A stretch of DNA of 64,000 nucleotides from Brucella pituitosa (GTDB taxonomy: Bacteria > Pseudomonadota > Alphaproteobacteria > Rhizobiales > Rhizobiaceae), in the NCBI RefSeq assembly GCF_003049685.1, contig NZ_PYSY02000001.1, forward strand, positions 1,612,001 through 1,676,000. The letters run 5' to 3'. Position numbers and translations under genes: made by a program. This document shows, in pieces, positions 52,413-64,000 of this stretch. A model generated the notes under the pieces. That model made no database searches and was not told where the DNA came from. It worked only from the letters and a program-made list of their open reading frames with translations. The stretch's first letter is position 1. Every line of letters starts with the position of its first letter.

Positions 52413-52432
52413 AGCCGGAGATTACTCCGGCT
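52413..52432 (+). terminator. Hairpin at the uvrD/creA junction
   Basis: AGCCGGAG pairs perfectly with CTCCGGCT around a four-base loop, followed rightward by TTCCATTTT. It overlaps the 3' end of the convergent creA gene. Confidence 0.6.
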
Positions 52433-52922
52433 TTCCATTTTCCCAGGTCACATCACCTTTGAACAGCGGAACGGTCGACAGCGATGTCTTAGCCGAGCCG
52501 TCCTGCACCTGTGTTGCATGCGCGAGATAGAGCAGCGTATTGTTTTTCTGATCATAGATACGCGTGATGACCAGCTTCTTCCAAATCAGGCTTGTTCGCT
52601 CAGAAAAGACCCTCTCGCCGCCCTTGCCCAGCTTGATGTCGCCAATACTGATTGGTCCCGTTTGCTCGCAAGAAATCGACGCATTGGACGGATCTTCGAA
52701 CCAGTTGCCCTTCTGCAAACGGTCAATCATTCCGCGAGAGAATGACGCAAGATGACAGGTCACACCCTTCACCTTCGGATCAGGCACCGCATCGATCACA
52801 ATGTCATTGCCAAGCCAGTCCACACCAACCTGACCAACCTCCTCGGCAGACACGGCAGCTGAGGCACCGAGCAGTAACATTGGGGCAACCAGCAGTCCGG
52901 CGAGCTTGTTCATTTTCGACAT
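52422..52922 (-). CDS. creA: CreA family periplasmic protein
   Basis: A 166-aa protein starting MSKMNKLAGLLVAPMLLLGA with a signal peptide cut near SAAVSAEE. GGAG stands about 9 bases before ATG 52922. CreA family features: EVGQVGVDWLGNDIVIDAVPDPKVKGVTCHLASFSRGMIDRL and ISCEQTGPI; two cysteines can form a disulfide. Function unknown; E. coli creA adjoins the creBCD regulators but no such genes are here. Confidence 0.9.
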   Translation of the reverse strand: MSKMNKLAGLLVAPMLLLGASAAVSAEEVGQVGVDWLGNDIVIDAVPDPKVKGVTCHLASFSRGMIDRLQKGNWFEDPSNASISCEQTGPISIGDIKLGKGGERVFSERTSLIWKKLVITRIYDQKNNTLLYLAHATQVQDGSAKTSLSTVPLFKGDVTWENGKPE

Positions 52923-52989
52923 TCGATATCTCCAGCAGTTTCCATATGTAAAATGGCGAAGCAAATCGGGCATCGCAAGTGAAGTGTGC

Positions 52990-53622
52990 CTAACCGCCCC
53001 ATTTTTCCAGAAATGCTTCGATTTCAAGCGCCTGAATGTCCGGCACCGCCTCATAGAGCTTTTCCACCGGCCAATCCCACCAGCAAAGTTTGAGCAGTTT
53101 CTCGATGATCTTATCGTCGAAGCGCTTGCGGATGACGCGTGCCGGAACCCCACCCACGACGTGATAAGGCGCTACATCTTTTGTCACCACAGCATTCGCC
53201 CCGATCACCGCGCCATGACCAATTGTCACGCCGGGTGTGATCACCGCACCATGACCGATCCACACATCATTGCCGATTGTGACACGCTTCGCCTGCCGCC
53301 TTGCGCGAAAATCGCCATCAACACCCAGGTAACGGAAATACTCGTTCGGGCGGTAACTTACCTTATGCGTCGTCAGCCGCTCCATCGGATGCTCAAGCGC
53401 GTTGATACGCACATTGGCCGCAATCGAGCAGAATTTTCCAATATCGGCGTAGATCCCCTCACCATTTCGCTCAAAATAGGTGAAATCGCCGACGGTCACT
53501 TCACGCAGGATCACCCGCTCGCCAATGTCGGCATAACGGCCCAGTTTGGAAGCTTTGAGCTGCGCTGTTGAATGAATACGCGGTTCACTATTCTGGAAAC
53601 GGAGGTCTTCACCCTGCGTCAT
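52990..53622 (-). CDS. Hexapeptide-repeat acetyltransferase (CatB/xenobiotic type)
   Basis: A 210-aa left-handed beta-helix acyltransferase. Hexapeptide repeats run from [15 protein letters not shown] through [15 protein letters not shown] to [55 protein letters not shown]; the catalytic His is expected in [14 protein letters not shown]. It resembles chloramphenicol-type (CatB/Vat) enzymes and the transferase often found in phosphonate (phn) clusters. No phn genes lie nearby, so the acceptor is open. Confidence 0.85.
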   Translation of the reverse strand: MTQGEDLRFQNSEPRIHSTAQLKASKLGRYADIGERVILREVTVGDFTYFERNGEGIYADIGKFCSIAANVRINALEHPMERLTTHKVSYRPNEYFRYLGVDGDFRARRQAKRVTIGNDVWIGHGAVITPGVTIGHGAVIGANAVVTKDVAPYHVVGGVPARVIRKRFDDKIIEKLLKLCWWDWPVEKLYEAVPDIQALEIEAFLEKWGG

Positions 53623-53797
53623 TTCAAAACTTTCTGAAATCTTTGTATTCTGCTAGACTGAGTTTATCGTTCCAACATCGTTTGCAGTAGCGAGTTAGAG
53701 CTTGCATATAAGCGCCTTCCTGTCGCAGATCGATGTAAATTCTAATTAGCGCGCTTATGTGCGATAAACGCAAAACAAAATTCAAGGCTGACTGGAC

Positions 53798-54388
53798 ATG
53801 AAAAAATTCCTGCCCATCTTCATCTTCGCCTTCATCATCGTAATTGTCGGTGCGGCTGGCTTCAACATGCTGCGTGATCGCAATGCGGCCGACGAGCCAT
53901 TCGGTGGGTCGTTTAATCTCGTCGCGATGGATGGACAGCCTTTTACTGAAAAAGATCTGCGCGCCACCCCATCTCTGGTTTTCTTTGGCTTCACCCATTG
54001 CCCGGATGTATGCCCAACCACGCTTTATGAGCTTGATGGCTATCTGAAACAGCTTGGTCCAGAAGCCGCTGATATTAAAGCGTATTTCATCTCTGTAGAT
54101 CCGGAACGCGATACGCAGGAAATCATGAAAACCTATGTCGGCAACGTGTCTGACCGCATCATTGGCGTGACCGGCACGCCTGCAAACGTTGCCGAAGTGG
54201 TCAAGTCCTACCACATTTATGCGAAGAAGGTTCCAACCGAAGACGGTGAATATACCGTGGATCACACGGCTTCCGTGTTTCTGCTCGACAAGGGCGGACG
54301 CTTCCGCGGCACTATCGCTTATCAGGAGAACGCAGATACAGCCCTGCAAAAGTTGAAGAATCTGGCAAAGGGCCGCGCAAACGGTTAA
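53798..54388 (+). CDS. SCO1/SenC family copper chaperone
   Basis: A 196-aa inner-membrane-anchored thioredoxin-like protein. N-terminal anchor [23 protein letters not shown] helix at 4-22; the copper ligands are C68 and C72 in [13 protein letters not shown] and H156 in [13 protein letters not shown], all present. SCO proteins insert copper into the CuA centre of cytochrome oxidase. The [20 protein letters not shown] region is conserved. It is 35 bases upstream of prmA in the same direction. No oxidase genes are in the window. Confidence 0.93.
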   Translation: MKKFLPIFIFAFIIVIVGAAGFNMLRDRNAADEPFGGSFNLVAMDGQPFTEKDLRATPSLVFFGFTHCPDVCPTTLYELDGYLKQLGPEAADIKAYFISVDPERDTQEIMKTYVGNVSDRIIGVTGTPANVAEVVKSYHIYAKKVPTEDGEYTVDHTASVFLLDKGGRFRGTIAYQENADTALQKLKNLAKGRANG

Positions 54389-54423
54389 AGAACTACTCTG
54401 AATCTTTTAGAGAGTTTTTATCC

Positions 54424-55281
54424 ATGCCCCAATCACGCCTCTTCTTCTCAGTGGACAAGACGGAAGCCGAACGAATCTATGACATTCTCGAACGCGCGTT
54501 CGAGGATGACGGCTTCCCGATCGCAATCACCGAGATCGATGAAGACCGCCAGATTTCCGAAGTTTCCGTCTATACCGAAGATGGTGCTGAAGAGCTTGCA
54601 GCACGCATCGATGCACTGGTGGGCGCGGGCAAGTTTGAAACTGAAGAGCTGCCGGATATTGATTGGGTGACACATTCGCTCGAAGGCCTGAAGCCTGTTC
54701 GTGCGGGCCGCTTCTTCGTGCATGGCTCGCATGATCGTGACAAGCTGCAGCCAAACGAAATTCCGATTTTGATCGATGCCGGACTTGCTTTTGGTACTGG
54801 CCACCATGGCACCACATCCGGCTGCCTTGAAATGATTGAGGAAGTGGTTGAGCGCGAGCATCCAACCAATGCGCTTGATCTCGGAACAGGAAGCGCGGTG
54901 CTGGCAATCGCTATCGCGAAACTTGCGCCGATCCCGGTTCTTGCCACCGATATCGACCCGATTGCAGTTACCGTTGCCGCCGAAAACACCGTTCTCAATG
55001 GTGTGAGCGAACACGTCGTCACAGCAACGGCTGAAGGCTTCGACCATCCGATCTTCCGTTCCTACACACCATTCGATCTGATCGTCGCCAATATTCTTGC
55101 CAATCCTCTGATGGAACTTGCGCCTTCGCTGAAATCGCACCTCGCACCAAGCGGTTCGATCATCCTTTCGGGCATCCTCGACAGCCAGCATGATATGGTG
55201 CTTGCAGCCTATCAGGCGCAGGGTCTTACCCACGAGAAAACCTTTCATCGCGAAGGCTGGGTCACAATCCATCTAAAATAA
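54424..55281 (+). CDS. prmA: Ribosomal protein L11 methyltransferase
   Basis: A 285-aa SAM-dependent enzyme that trimethylates L11. The N-terminal domain binds L11; the catalytic domain holds the [15 protein letters not shown] motif, [18 protein letters not shown] (SAM-binding), [11 protein letters not shown] and [16 protein letters not shown]. It follows the SCO gene by 35 bases and precedes the aminopeptidase gene by 65. Confidence 0.94.
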   Translation: MPQSRLFFSVDKTEAERIYDILERAFEDDGFPIAITEIDEDRQISEVSVYTEDGAEELAARIDALVGAGKFETEELPDIDWVTHSLEGLKPVRAGRFFVHGSHDRDKLQPNEIPILIDAGLAFGTGHHGTTSGCLEMIEEVVEREHPTNALDLGTGSAVLAIAIAKLAPIPVLATDIDPIAVTVAAENTVLNGVSEHVVTATAEGFDHPIFRSYTPFDLIVANILANPLMELAPSLKSHLAPSGSIILSGILDSQHDMVLAAYQAQGLTHEKTFHREGWVTIHLK

Positions 55282-55346
55282 TGGCCATCTGAAATAGTGG
55301 CCATCTGAAATCACGCTGCTTTCCTTATTTTTTGCGAGTTACGCTC

Positions 55347-57173
55347 ATGGCTTTTCAGACTTTTGATGTAACCACCAATCCGGCCAACGGTGCACCGCGT
55401 GTAGCTTTGCTACGCGCGAAGCTGGCCGAGCAGAGCCTTGATGGCTTTCTCGTTCCGCGCGCCGATGAACATCAGGGCGAATATGTACCGCCGCGCGCCC
55501 AGCGCCTGAGCTGGCTCACAGGCTTTACGGGCTCGGCTGGCGCTGCACTGATCATGAAAAAGCAGGCCTATATTTTCATCGACGGCCGTTACGAGCTGCA
55601 GGTTCGCAATCAGACCGACGGCAACGTGTTTTCTTATGAAAGCCTTGTCACCAATCCGCCTGCCAGCTGGCTCGCGGAAAACGGCAAGGGCTTGACGATT
55701 GGTTTTGATCCATGGCTGCACACGATTTCCGAAGCGGCGGCACTGCGAGAAGCTCTGGAAAATCAGGGCGGCAAGCTCGTGCCGGTTGCGCATAATCTGG
55801 TGGACCTCATATGGGACGATCAGCCGGAGGCACCTCTTGCACCGGTCACTATTCAGCCTGCCCGCTTTGCTGGTCATGAGGCCGAAGATAAAATCAAGGA
55901 CATGCAGAAGGCCGTGGCAAGTGCAGGCGCAAACGCAACTGTACTGACCGATCCGTCATCGGTAGCATGGGTGTTCAACATTCGTGGCAAAGACGTCTCC
56001 AATACTCCACTACCGTTGAGCTTTGCGATTATCCCCGCGACTGGCGAGCCAGAACTGTTCATCGACGAGCGTAAGCTTGCCATCGAACCGCGCGCCTATC
56101 TCACGCAGCTTGCCAAACTCTGCGAACCTGCCAAGCTTGAAGGCCACCTGAGCGCGCGTGCGGCACAAGGCGAAACCATCCTGCTCGATCCGGCGCTCGC
56201 TGCAGAAAAGCTGCGCCTTGCCGTGGAAGCCGCAGGGGGTAGCGTGATCCATGGCAAGGACCCTGCCCGCCTGCCCCGCGCAATTAAGAACAAGGCTGAA
56301 CTCGACGGCTCCCGCTCCGCCCACGAGCGCGATGGCGTGGCCATGGTCAATTTCCTATCCTGGCTTGATGGCAAAACACCTGGCACGGTTGATGAAATCT
56401 CGGCCGCACAGCAGCTTGAAGCAAGCCGCGACAAGGCTGGTCGCGATTTCCAGATGCCGCTCGAAGAGCTTTCCTTCGATTCGATTTCCGGTGCAGGTCC
56501 GGACGGCGCAATCATCCACTACCGCGTCAACACAGATACAAACCGCAAACTCGAAGATGGTGAGCTCTATCTTATTGATTCTGGTGCACAGTATCGCGAC
56601 GGCACGACCGACATCACGCGCACGGTTGCCGTTGGTACGATTACTCCAGAAACGATCCGCTCTTTCACGCTCGTTCTGAAAGGCATGATTGCGATCACCA
56701 CCGCTCGCTTCCCGAAAGGCACGCGCGGACAGGACATCGACGTGCTGGCGCGTATCGCGCTCTGGAAACAGGGCTTTGACTATGCTCACGGCACCGGTCA
56801 CGGCGTCGGTAGCTACCTGTCGGTCCATGAAGGCCCACAGAGCATTTCCAAGAAGGGCGCACACGAGCTTCTGCCCGGCATGATCCTTTCCAATGAACCT
56901 GGCTATTACAAGCCCGGCGCTTACGGCATCCGCATCGAAAACCTGATTATCGTGAAGGAGGCGGAAGTGCCGGCAGGCGGCGAACTGCCGATGATGAGCT
57001 TTGAAACGCTCACCTTCTGCCCCATCGACCGGCGCCTTATCGACAAGTCACTGCTTACGCAGGAAGAGCTCGATTGGCTGAACGCCTATCATGCAAGTGT
57101 GCGTGAGAAGCTTATCGGCCATCTCGATGGCACACAGGCCAAGTGGCTGGAGGCAGCTACGGCTGCTCTTTAA
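55347..57173 (+). CDS. M24 family Xaa-Pro aminopeptidase
   Basis: A 608-aa cytoplasmic metallopeptidase of the longer three-domain type (aminopeptidase P1-like), cleaving N-terminal residues before proline. Two N-terminal creatinase-like domains (LSWLTGFTGSAGAALI, FIDGRYELQV) precede the catalytic domain with the metal ligands in LIDSGAQYRDGTTDITRT (two Asp), HGTGHGVGSYLSVHEGP (His), MILSNEPGYY (Glu) and YGIRIENLI (Glu). ATG 55347 is used rather than TTG 55332. Confidence 0.93.
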   Translation: MAFQTFDVTTNPANGAPRVALLRAKLAEQSLDGFLVPRADEHQGEYVPPRAQRLSWLTGFTGSAGAALIMKKQAYIFIDGRYELQVRNQTDGNVFSYESLVTNPPASWLAENGKGLTIGFDPWLHTISEAAALREALENQGGKLVPVAHNLVDLIWDDQPEAPLAPVTIQPARFAGHEAEDKIKDMQKAVASAGANATVLTDPSSVAWVFNIRGKDVSNTPLPLSFAIIPATGEPELFIDERKLAIEPRAYLTQLAKLCEPAKLEGHLSARAAQGETILLDPALAAEKLRLAVEAAGGSVIHGKDPARLPRAIKNKAELDGSRSAHERDGVAMVNFLSWLDGKTPGTVDEISAAQQLEASRDKAGRDFQMPLEELSFDSISGAGPDGAIIHYRVNTDTNRKLEDGELYLIDSGAQYRDGTTDITRTVAVGTITPETIRSFTLVLKGMIAITTARFPKGTRGQDIDVLARIALWKQGFDYAHGTGHGVGSYLSVHEGPQSISKKGAHELLPGMILSNEPGYYKPGAYGIRIENLIIVKEAEVPAGGELPMMSFETLTFCPIDRRLIDKSLLTQEELDWLNAYHASVREKLIGHLDGTQAKWLEAATAAL

Positions 57174-57469
57174 CCCGGAAAAAAGTGGCGCAGCGCGATC
57201 AACAGCGCTGCGCCTGCAAAAAACATCGTCATCATGCCCACGCGCAGCGAGAGCAGCACGCAGAAGACAAGCACAAGAAGTTCGCGCCAGCCGTGATCCG
57301 ATGCAGGTGCTGCAACGATTGCCGTCAAAACTGCTGCAGGCACTGCATTCAATGCTGCTTCGATACGGTAATGCACACGCTCAAATCGCGATAAAATAAG
57401 ATGTCCGCCGACGCGGGTGAGATAGGTGCAAACAGCGCCTGCAAGAATGATCCAGATCGTTGTAGACAT
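57170..57469 (-). CDS. azlD: AzlD family branched-chain amino acid exporter subunit
   Basis: A 99-aa protein with four hydrophobic segments; MSTTIWIILAGAVCTYLTRV starts it and HFFPG ends it. Pairs with AzlC to export branched-chain amino acids in characterised systems. The azlC stop lies 4 bases upstream of its ATG (57469). It converges with the aminopeptidase gene, whose stop it overlaps by 4 bases. Confidence 0.85.
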   Translation of the reverse strand: MSTTIWIILAGAVCTYLTRVGGHLILSRFERVHYRIEAALNAVPAAVLTAIVAAPASDHGWRELLVLVFCVLLSLRVGMMTMFFAGAALLIALRHFFPG

Positions 57470-57473
57470 GGCC

Positions 57474-58196
57474 TTATGCCTCCCCTGTTTGCGGCTTTGC
57501 GAGGACGGCTGCAAGCACAACGCCACCTATGGCACCCAGCGTCACATGCCATGGCGAGCCGACAAGCTTATAAGCAATGATCGCGCAAATCGCACTGACG
57601 ATGACCACAGGCCACCAATGCTCGCGGTGGCGGAAGCTCATCACCATGCCAAGAAAATAGATCGGCAACAGGAAGTCGATACCAAGCGCATAGGGATTGC
57701 TAATCAGATTACCGAACAGCGCGCCGATGAGCGTCTCAAGAAGCCAGCAGATATAGATCGTTAGACCCATGCCCATATACCAGGCAAAACTGATTTTCCG
57801 GCCCGCCTCAGCCCGAATTTCCACTTCGGCATATTGTGGATCGACCAGCAGAAAGAAGGCAGCAGCCTTCTGCATGAATGTGAAATGACTGATACGCCGA
57901 CCAACGGTCGCCGAATAAAGCACATGGCGAAAATTGACCGCAAAGATCGATAGAACAATTATCCATGGTGCAATATTCTGACCGAAAAGATCAAGCCCGA
58001 CCATCTGGCTCGCGCCCGCATAGAGCATTGCGCTCATAAACACGGCTTCACTGATCGACAGGCCATTGTCGAGTGCCACAGCACCGAACAGCAGGCCGAA
58101 TGGCGCGCTAGCTGCAACAATGGGCAGACCGCGTTTAACACCGACCCAAAAGTCGCTGCGTGCTGAAGCCGGTGCTGGCCGAAAACCCTGATCCAC
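57474..58196 (-). CDS. azlC: AzlC family branched-chain amino acid exporter subunit
   Basis: A 240-aa inner-membrane protein with about seven hydrophobic segments. Signature AASAPFGLLFGAVALDNGLSISEAVFMSAMLYAGASQMVGLDLF near the N-terminus and NFRHVLYSATVGRRI in the middle. It starts with GTG: the one at 58196 has GAGGA at about 9 bases, while GTG 58205 is too close to it. Together with azlD it forms a two-subunit exporter, which fits a window containing ilvC and ilvIH, though not in one operon. Confidence 0.88.
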   Translation of the reverse strand: MDQGFRPAPASARSDFWVGVKRGLPIVAASAPFGLLFGAVALDNGLSISEAVFMSAMLYAGASQMVGLDLFGQNIAPWIIVLSIFAVNFRHVLYSATVGRRISHFTFMQKAAAFFLLVDPQYAEVEIRAEAGRKISFAWYMGMGLTIYICWLLETLIGALFGNLISNPYALGIDFLLPIYFLGMVMSFRHREHWWPVVIVSAICAIIAYKLVGSPWHVTLGAIGGVVLAAVLAKPQTGEA

Positions 58197-58394
58197 GAAA
58201 ATCACTCCTCAATCATACCAAAGCGCGGTGCGTGAGCATCTCAGTGCCTTGGTATGAGAGTGGCTTAGGAAATTTTGCACCAAGTTGAAATCAGTTTTCG
58301 CGAAAAATCATACTATAAGAATCTCAAGCAATAAATTGCCCGTGATCAGCAGCATTTCAGCATCACCTATTAAAATGCGTGATGCATCAATGCA

Positions 58395-59101
58395 TTATTC
58401 TGATGCTTGAGGAACAGTGCCTTCGATCTTCTTGATCCAGTCGATCAGCGGACGCGCCTGTTCAGCAAACTTCACCAGCCTGTCCGCAAGGTCGGCATGG
58501 GTGATGCTCTCTGGATCGATCTCCAGACGAACAGCAAAATGCCGGTTGCGGATCGCTTCAAGAAGGTCCTCATCGGTCACGGTATCAAAGCCACGCGGCG
58601 TACGCTTCAGTCGATCACTATCACTGATCTGCAAGCCGCTTTTCCTGAGCTTTGCCACAACAGCGCGATACTCATCCGGCTTTTCGACAATTGCTTCGCG
58701 GATGGCCTGCAACAGCTCTTTCTTCGGTCCCCACCACGCCACTCCAGCATAGCAATCACGCACGCCCGGCAAACCGATGCAGACATAAAAGCAACCGCTC
58801 TCATCCCATTTGGTGCCAGAGTTCGACAGAAGCGCTGACAAATGCCGGTTATAAGGAGCCTTATCCTTGGAAAAACGCGTATCCCGCTTGATACGGAACT
58901 GCGCTTTCACACGGTCTCCCTTGAAGGGGAGCCCCGCTTTCTCAAAGCGCGCCGTCAGTTCCTCAACCAGATCGCCAAGCGGTTCTTTCAGGTGCTCTTC
59001 AAACAAGTCCTTGTTTTCAACAAACCACTCGCGATTCTGATGAAAATCAAGCGCTTTGAGGAACGGAATAGCCTTGTCGCCGAAACCTTTGAACGGAGCC
59101 A

Positions 59102-59102
<1 letters not shown>
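58395..59102 (-). CDS. DUF2461 family protein
   Basis: A 235-aa soluble protein starting MAPFKGFGDKAIPFLKALDF. The start overlaps the ligA stop (TGATG), which shows translational coupling, and the family signature FLKALDFHQNREWFVENKDLFEEHLKEPLGDLVEELTARF is clear. KAQFRIKRDTRFSKDKAPYNRHLSALL and CFYVCIGLPG are also conserved. Function unknown; the coupling to ligA is suggestive of a DNA-related role but not proof. Confidence 0.85.
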
Positions 59103-61321
<2,219 letters not shown>

Positions 61322-61362
61322 CTATGAAAACAGCAAATCGCACACAGACTGCTGACAGCGTA

Positions 61363-63042
61363 TTAGTTAGCCAATGCGCTGTTCTCGGCCAGCAAACGCT
61401 CGGCTGCTGCACGCGCTTCATCGGTGATGCTGGCACCGGCGAGCATACGCGCGATTTCTTCCTGTCGTTCATCGACACCAATCGAACGGATCGATGTCGA
61501 CATGCGATCTTCATTGGTCGCGGATTTCGCAATCAGAAAATGCGTAGAGGCACGCGCGGCCACTTGCGGTGCATGGGTGACGGAAAGCACCTGCACACGC
61601 GATGAAAGCCGCGCTAAGCGCTGACCAATGGCATCGGCAACCGCACCGCCCACACCGGTATCGATTTCGTCAAACACAAGCGTCGGAGCCGAACCGCGAT
61701 CTGCAAGCGCCACTTTCAGCGCCAGCAGGAAGCGCGAAAGCTCGCCACCTGAAGCAACCTTCATCATCGGGCCAGCCCGTGTGCCCGGATTGGTACGAAC
61801 CCAATATTCGACCGTATCGATACCTTCGGTGGCACGCGCATTGGTATCGGTCGTCATTTCCACGATAAACTCGGCGCGTTCCAGCTTGAGTGCCGGAAGC
61901 TCTGCCATGACAGCGGCTTTGAGATGATCAGCCGTGTCCTTGCGGCGTTCAGACAGAGCCTTCGCCGCAGTATCGTAAGAAGCACGCGTTTCGGTTGCCT
62001 GCGCCTCCAGCTGGATCAGCTTTTCTGCGCCCGCATCGAGATCAGCGAGGTCCGCGTCCATCTTGTCACGCAGTGCTGGCAAGCCTTCAACCGCAACAGA
62101 ATATTTGCGCGCAGCGGCTCTGAGAGCAAAAAGCCGCTCTTCGACCTGTTCCAGCACACGTGGATCAAAGTCGATTTCACGCATGGCGTGGTCAATACCG
62201 TCCTGCGCCAGCGCCAGACTGTTAAGTGCCTCGTCTATCGCCTTGCAGACCGGCTCCAAAAGATGCGGTGCTTCTGGAATTTTGCGCTCCAGACGACGCA
62301 CAAGGCTTGCAAGTGTGGGCACTGGCGAACCATTGCCCGACAGAAGCTCACCCGCTTCATTCACATCACCGGCGATTTTTTCCGATTTCATCATGATAGC
62401 GCGGCGTTCTGCGAGTTCTTCTTCCTCGCCGGGCTGCGGATCAAGCTTGGTCAGTTCTGCAACAGATGAGCGCAGGTAATCGCCTTCACGTTCCGCCTGC
62501 TCAACGCGCGCACGATGTTTCGACAAGGCGTTTTCAGCATCGCGCCATGCCTTGTATCGTTCGCGAACGACACCAGTCTCGGTATCAAGCCCGCCAAAGG
62601 CATCCAGCAATGTACGGTGAAGATCGGTATCGATCAGCGCACGGTCATCATGCTGACCGTGGATTTCCACAAGCCGCTTGCCCAGCTCACGCAGCAGCGC
62701 AACGCTTGCAGCCTGATCGTTGATGAAAACGCGCGTGCGTCCATCACCCATCTGGAGACGACGCAGGATAACGTCACCGTCATCGTCAAAACCATTTTCG
62801 CGGAGAAAATTTCTGGCAGGGTGGACGCCCGGAACATCGAACACGGCAGTCACCTGCCCCTGATCGGCACCATGACGGACCAGAGAAGCGTCGCCGCGTG
62901 CGCCAAGCGCCAGCGACAACGAATCGAGCAAGATGGATTTGCCCGCACCGGTCTCGCCCGTAAGTACGGACAAGCCGGTCTTGAACTCGATGTCGAGCCT
63001 TTCAATCAGGACAATATCGCGGATCGACAGGTGCGACAGCAT
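61363..63042 (-). CDS. recN: DNA repair protein RecN
   Basis: A 559-aa SMC-like ATPase for double-strand break repair. Head domain halves at both ends: Walker A TGETGAGKSILLDSLSLALG (about 30-49), signature VASGGELSRFLLALKVAL, Walker B TLVFDEIDTGVGG and RVQVLSVTHAPQVAARAS. Between them lies a long coiled-coil segment (about 170-370). It starts 12 bases after the bamD stop, so it shares an operon with bamD and ligA. Confidence 0.95.
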   Translation of the reverse strand: MLSHLSIRDIVLIERLDIEFKTGLSVLTGETGAGKSILLDSLSLALGARGDASLVRHGADQGQVTAVFDVPGVHPARNFLRENGFDDDGDVILRRLQMGDGRTRVFINDQAASVALLRELGKRLVEIHGQHDDRALIDTDLHRTLLDAFGGLDTETGVVRERYKAWRDAENALSKHRARVEQAEREGDYLRSSVAELTKLDPQPGEEEELAERRAIMMKSEKIAGDVNEAGELLSGNGSPVPTLASLVRRLERKIPEAPHLLEPVCKAIDEALNSLALAQDGIDHAMREIDFDPRVLEQVEERLFALRAAARKYSVAVEGLPALRDKMDADLADLDAGAEKLIQLEAQATETRASYDTAAKALSERRKDTADHLKAAVMAELPALKLERAEFIVEMTTDTNARATEGIDTVEYWVRTNPGTRAGPMMKVASGGELSRFLLALKVALADRGSAPTLVFDEIDTGVGGAVADAIGQRLARLSSRVQVLSVTHAPQVAARASTHFLIAKSATNEDRMSTSIRSIGVDERQEEIARMLAGASITDEARAAAERLLAENSALAN

Positions 63043-63054
63043 GCGGGTATCGGC

Positions 63055-63918
63055 TTAGGCGCCGCCACCCGTGATGAGTGCCGAGGCCTTGGCGAGCCAC
63101 GAACCGCCATTCTCACGTGGCTCAAGACCACCGCTCTGTAAGAGCTTGTAAGAATCCTTATACCAGCGGCTGTCTGGGAAGTTCTTGCCCAGCACCGATG
63201 CAGCCATCTGCGCTTCAGACGTCAGGCCAAGCGCATAATAGGCTTCCACCAGACGGGCGAGTGCTTCTTCAACCTGACGGGTGTTCGAATATTCCTCGAC
63301 CACACCACGGAAGCGCTTGATCGCAGCCAGATATTCCTTGCGCTCAAGATAATAACGACCGACCTGCATTTCCTTACCAGCGAGCTGGTCGCGAGCGACG
63401 CGGATTTTGGTCTTGGCGTCGTCGGTATATTCCGAATCCGGGAAGCGATCGACCACTTCCTGCATCGCGGCAATGGCGCGGCGGCTTGCGGCCTGATCAC
63501 GGGTCACGTCAGGAATCTGACGGAAATAGCTCAAGCCGATGATGTAGTATGCGTAAGCAGATTCAGGCGAAGTTGGATAGAGCGTGTTGTAACGCTTGGC
63601 CATGCTGATTGCTTCTTCATAATTACCCTGACGGTAATTCGTGAAGGCAGCCATGACGAGCGACTTACGTGCCCATTCAGTGTAAGGATGCTGACGATCA
63701 ACAGCAGCAAACTTCTTTGCGGCTTCGCCAAGGCGACCTGCATCGAGGTTAGCAAGACCTTCGTTGTAAAGCTTGTCCGCCGGATCGATCGTCTCCACAT
63801 ACTTGGAAAGATCGATATCGTCGTTTTTGCTGGCACATCCCGCAAGCGGAACAAAAACGGCAAGAGCGCTGGCTATCAGCGCGGTTTTCGTCTTCACCGG
63901 GAATTTCGAACTCGTCAT
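63055..63918 (-). CDS. bamD: Outer membrane assembly lipoprotein BamD
   Basis: A 287-aa lipoprotein of the BAM complex. The signal peptide ends in a lipobox LAGC with the lipidated Cys at 28. TPR-like helices follow ([58 protein letters not shown]). CCGGAG stands 5 bases before ATG 63918. BamD helps fold outer-membrane beta-barrels. It heads the bamD-recN-ligA-DUF2461 leftward run. Confidence 0.94.
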   Translation of the reverse strand: MTSSKFPVKTKTALIASALAVFVPLAGCASKNDDIDLSKYVETIDPADKLYNEGLANLDAGRLGEAAKKFAAVDRQHPYTEWARKSLVMAAFTNYRQGNYEEAISMAKRYNTLYPTSPESAYAYYIIGLSYFRQIPDVTRDQAASRRAIAAMQEVVDRFPDSEYTDDAKTKIRVARDQLAGKEMQVGRYYLERKEYLAAIKRFRGVVEEYSNTRQVEEALARLVEAYYALGLTSEAQMAASVLGKNFPDSRWYKDSYKLLQSGGLEPRENGGSWLAKASALITGGGA

Positions 63919-63961
63919 GCGGTCTCCGGCCATCTGGCAACGTCTTTTCTGTCTGGAGCAA

Positions 63962-63981
63962 CGTGAACCCTTCAGTTCACG
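63962..63981. terminator. Hairpin upstream of bamD
   Basis: CGTGAAC pairs with GTTCACG around a six-base loop. It may terminate a leftward gene outside the window (lpxC is a common neighbour in this group), or be part of the bamD leader. Confidence 0.35.
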
Positions 63982-64000
63982 GCTTTCCCCATTCTTCCCA

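Overview
The window is chromosomal DNA of an alphaproteobacterium in the Brucella/Ochrobactrum group (Brucellaceae). The support is the protein set (IlvC, a LigA of about 719 aa, an alpha-type SspB, a BA14K protein, DUF4169 and DUF2853 proteins), a circularly permuted two-piece tmRNA gene with tag ANDNKAQGYALAA, and intergenic mosaic repeats of the kind found in Rhizobiales. The genus call is inference from family resemblance; no search was run.

Layout. 0-5 kb: small-molecule enzymes (flavin-binding protein fragment, PhzF-like isomerase, Nudix hydrolase, EEP nuclease/phosphatase), a secreted BA14K protein and a PLP aminotransferase. 5-20 kb: branched-chain amino acid synthesis (ilvC; ilvI-ilvH behind a Leu/Ile/Val attenuator), TetR regulator, kup, pdxJ, a RecD-like helicase, DUF5993-dsbB, a threonine dehydratase-like enzyme, a LysE exporter, miaA, serB and a GNAT enzyme. 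20-26.2 kb: the leftward run thyA-folA-hflK-hflC-DUF2065-Do protease, which combines thymidylate synthesis with envelope protein quality control, preceded by a DUF2853 gene. 26.39-26.73 kb: ssrA.

26.7-38.4 kb: an integrated element of about 11.65 kb inserted in the 3' end of ssrA and bounded by a 13-bp direct repeat (26713-26725 and 38366-38378). It carries a tyrosine integrase, an AlpA-like excisionase, replication-type HTH protein, small and large terminase, portal, a fused prohead protease-major capsid, a gpW-like connector, a decoration-like protein and a probable head-completion protein. It has no tail, baseplate, lysis or lysogeny-conversion genes. The genes are intact and tightly packed, so I read it as a tail-less, capsid-forming phage satellite (cf-PICI-like) rather than a decayed prophage. 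A rightward module of two XRE regulators flanking a PDDEXK-type nuclease sits between the terminase and portal genes, next to a cluster of five palindromes. This is the most interesting part of the window.

38.5-64 kb: MFS drug exporter with divergent TetR, sspB (the adaptor that delivers ssrA-tagged proteins to ClpXP, so it works with ssrA), small proteins, a giant AsmA-like protein, an FAD D-2-hydroxyacid dehydrogenase with a UPF0303 partner, a kinase-like protein with an unusual C-terminus, uvrD, creA, a hexapeptide acetyltransferase, SCO1, prmA, an M24 aminopeptidase, azlCD, then DUF2461-ligA-recN-bamD (DNA repair plus outer-membrane assembly). No rRNA, tRNA, CRISPR array or insertion sequence was seen.
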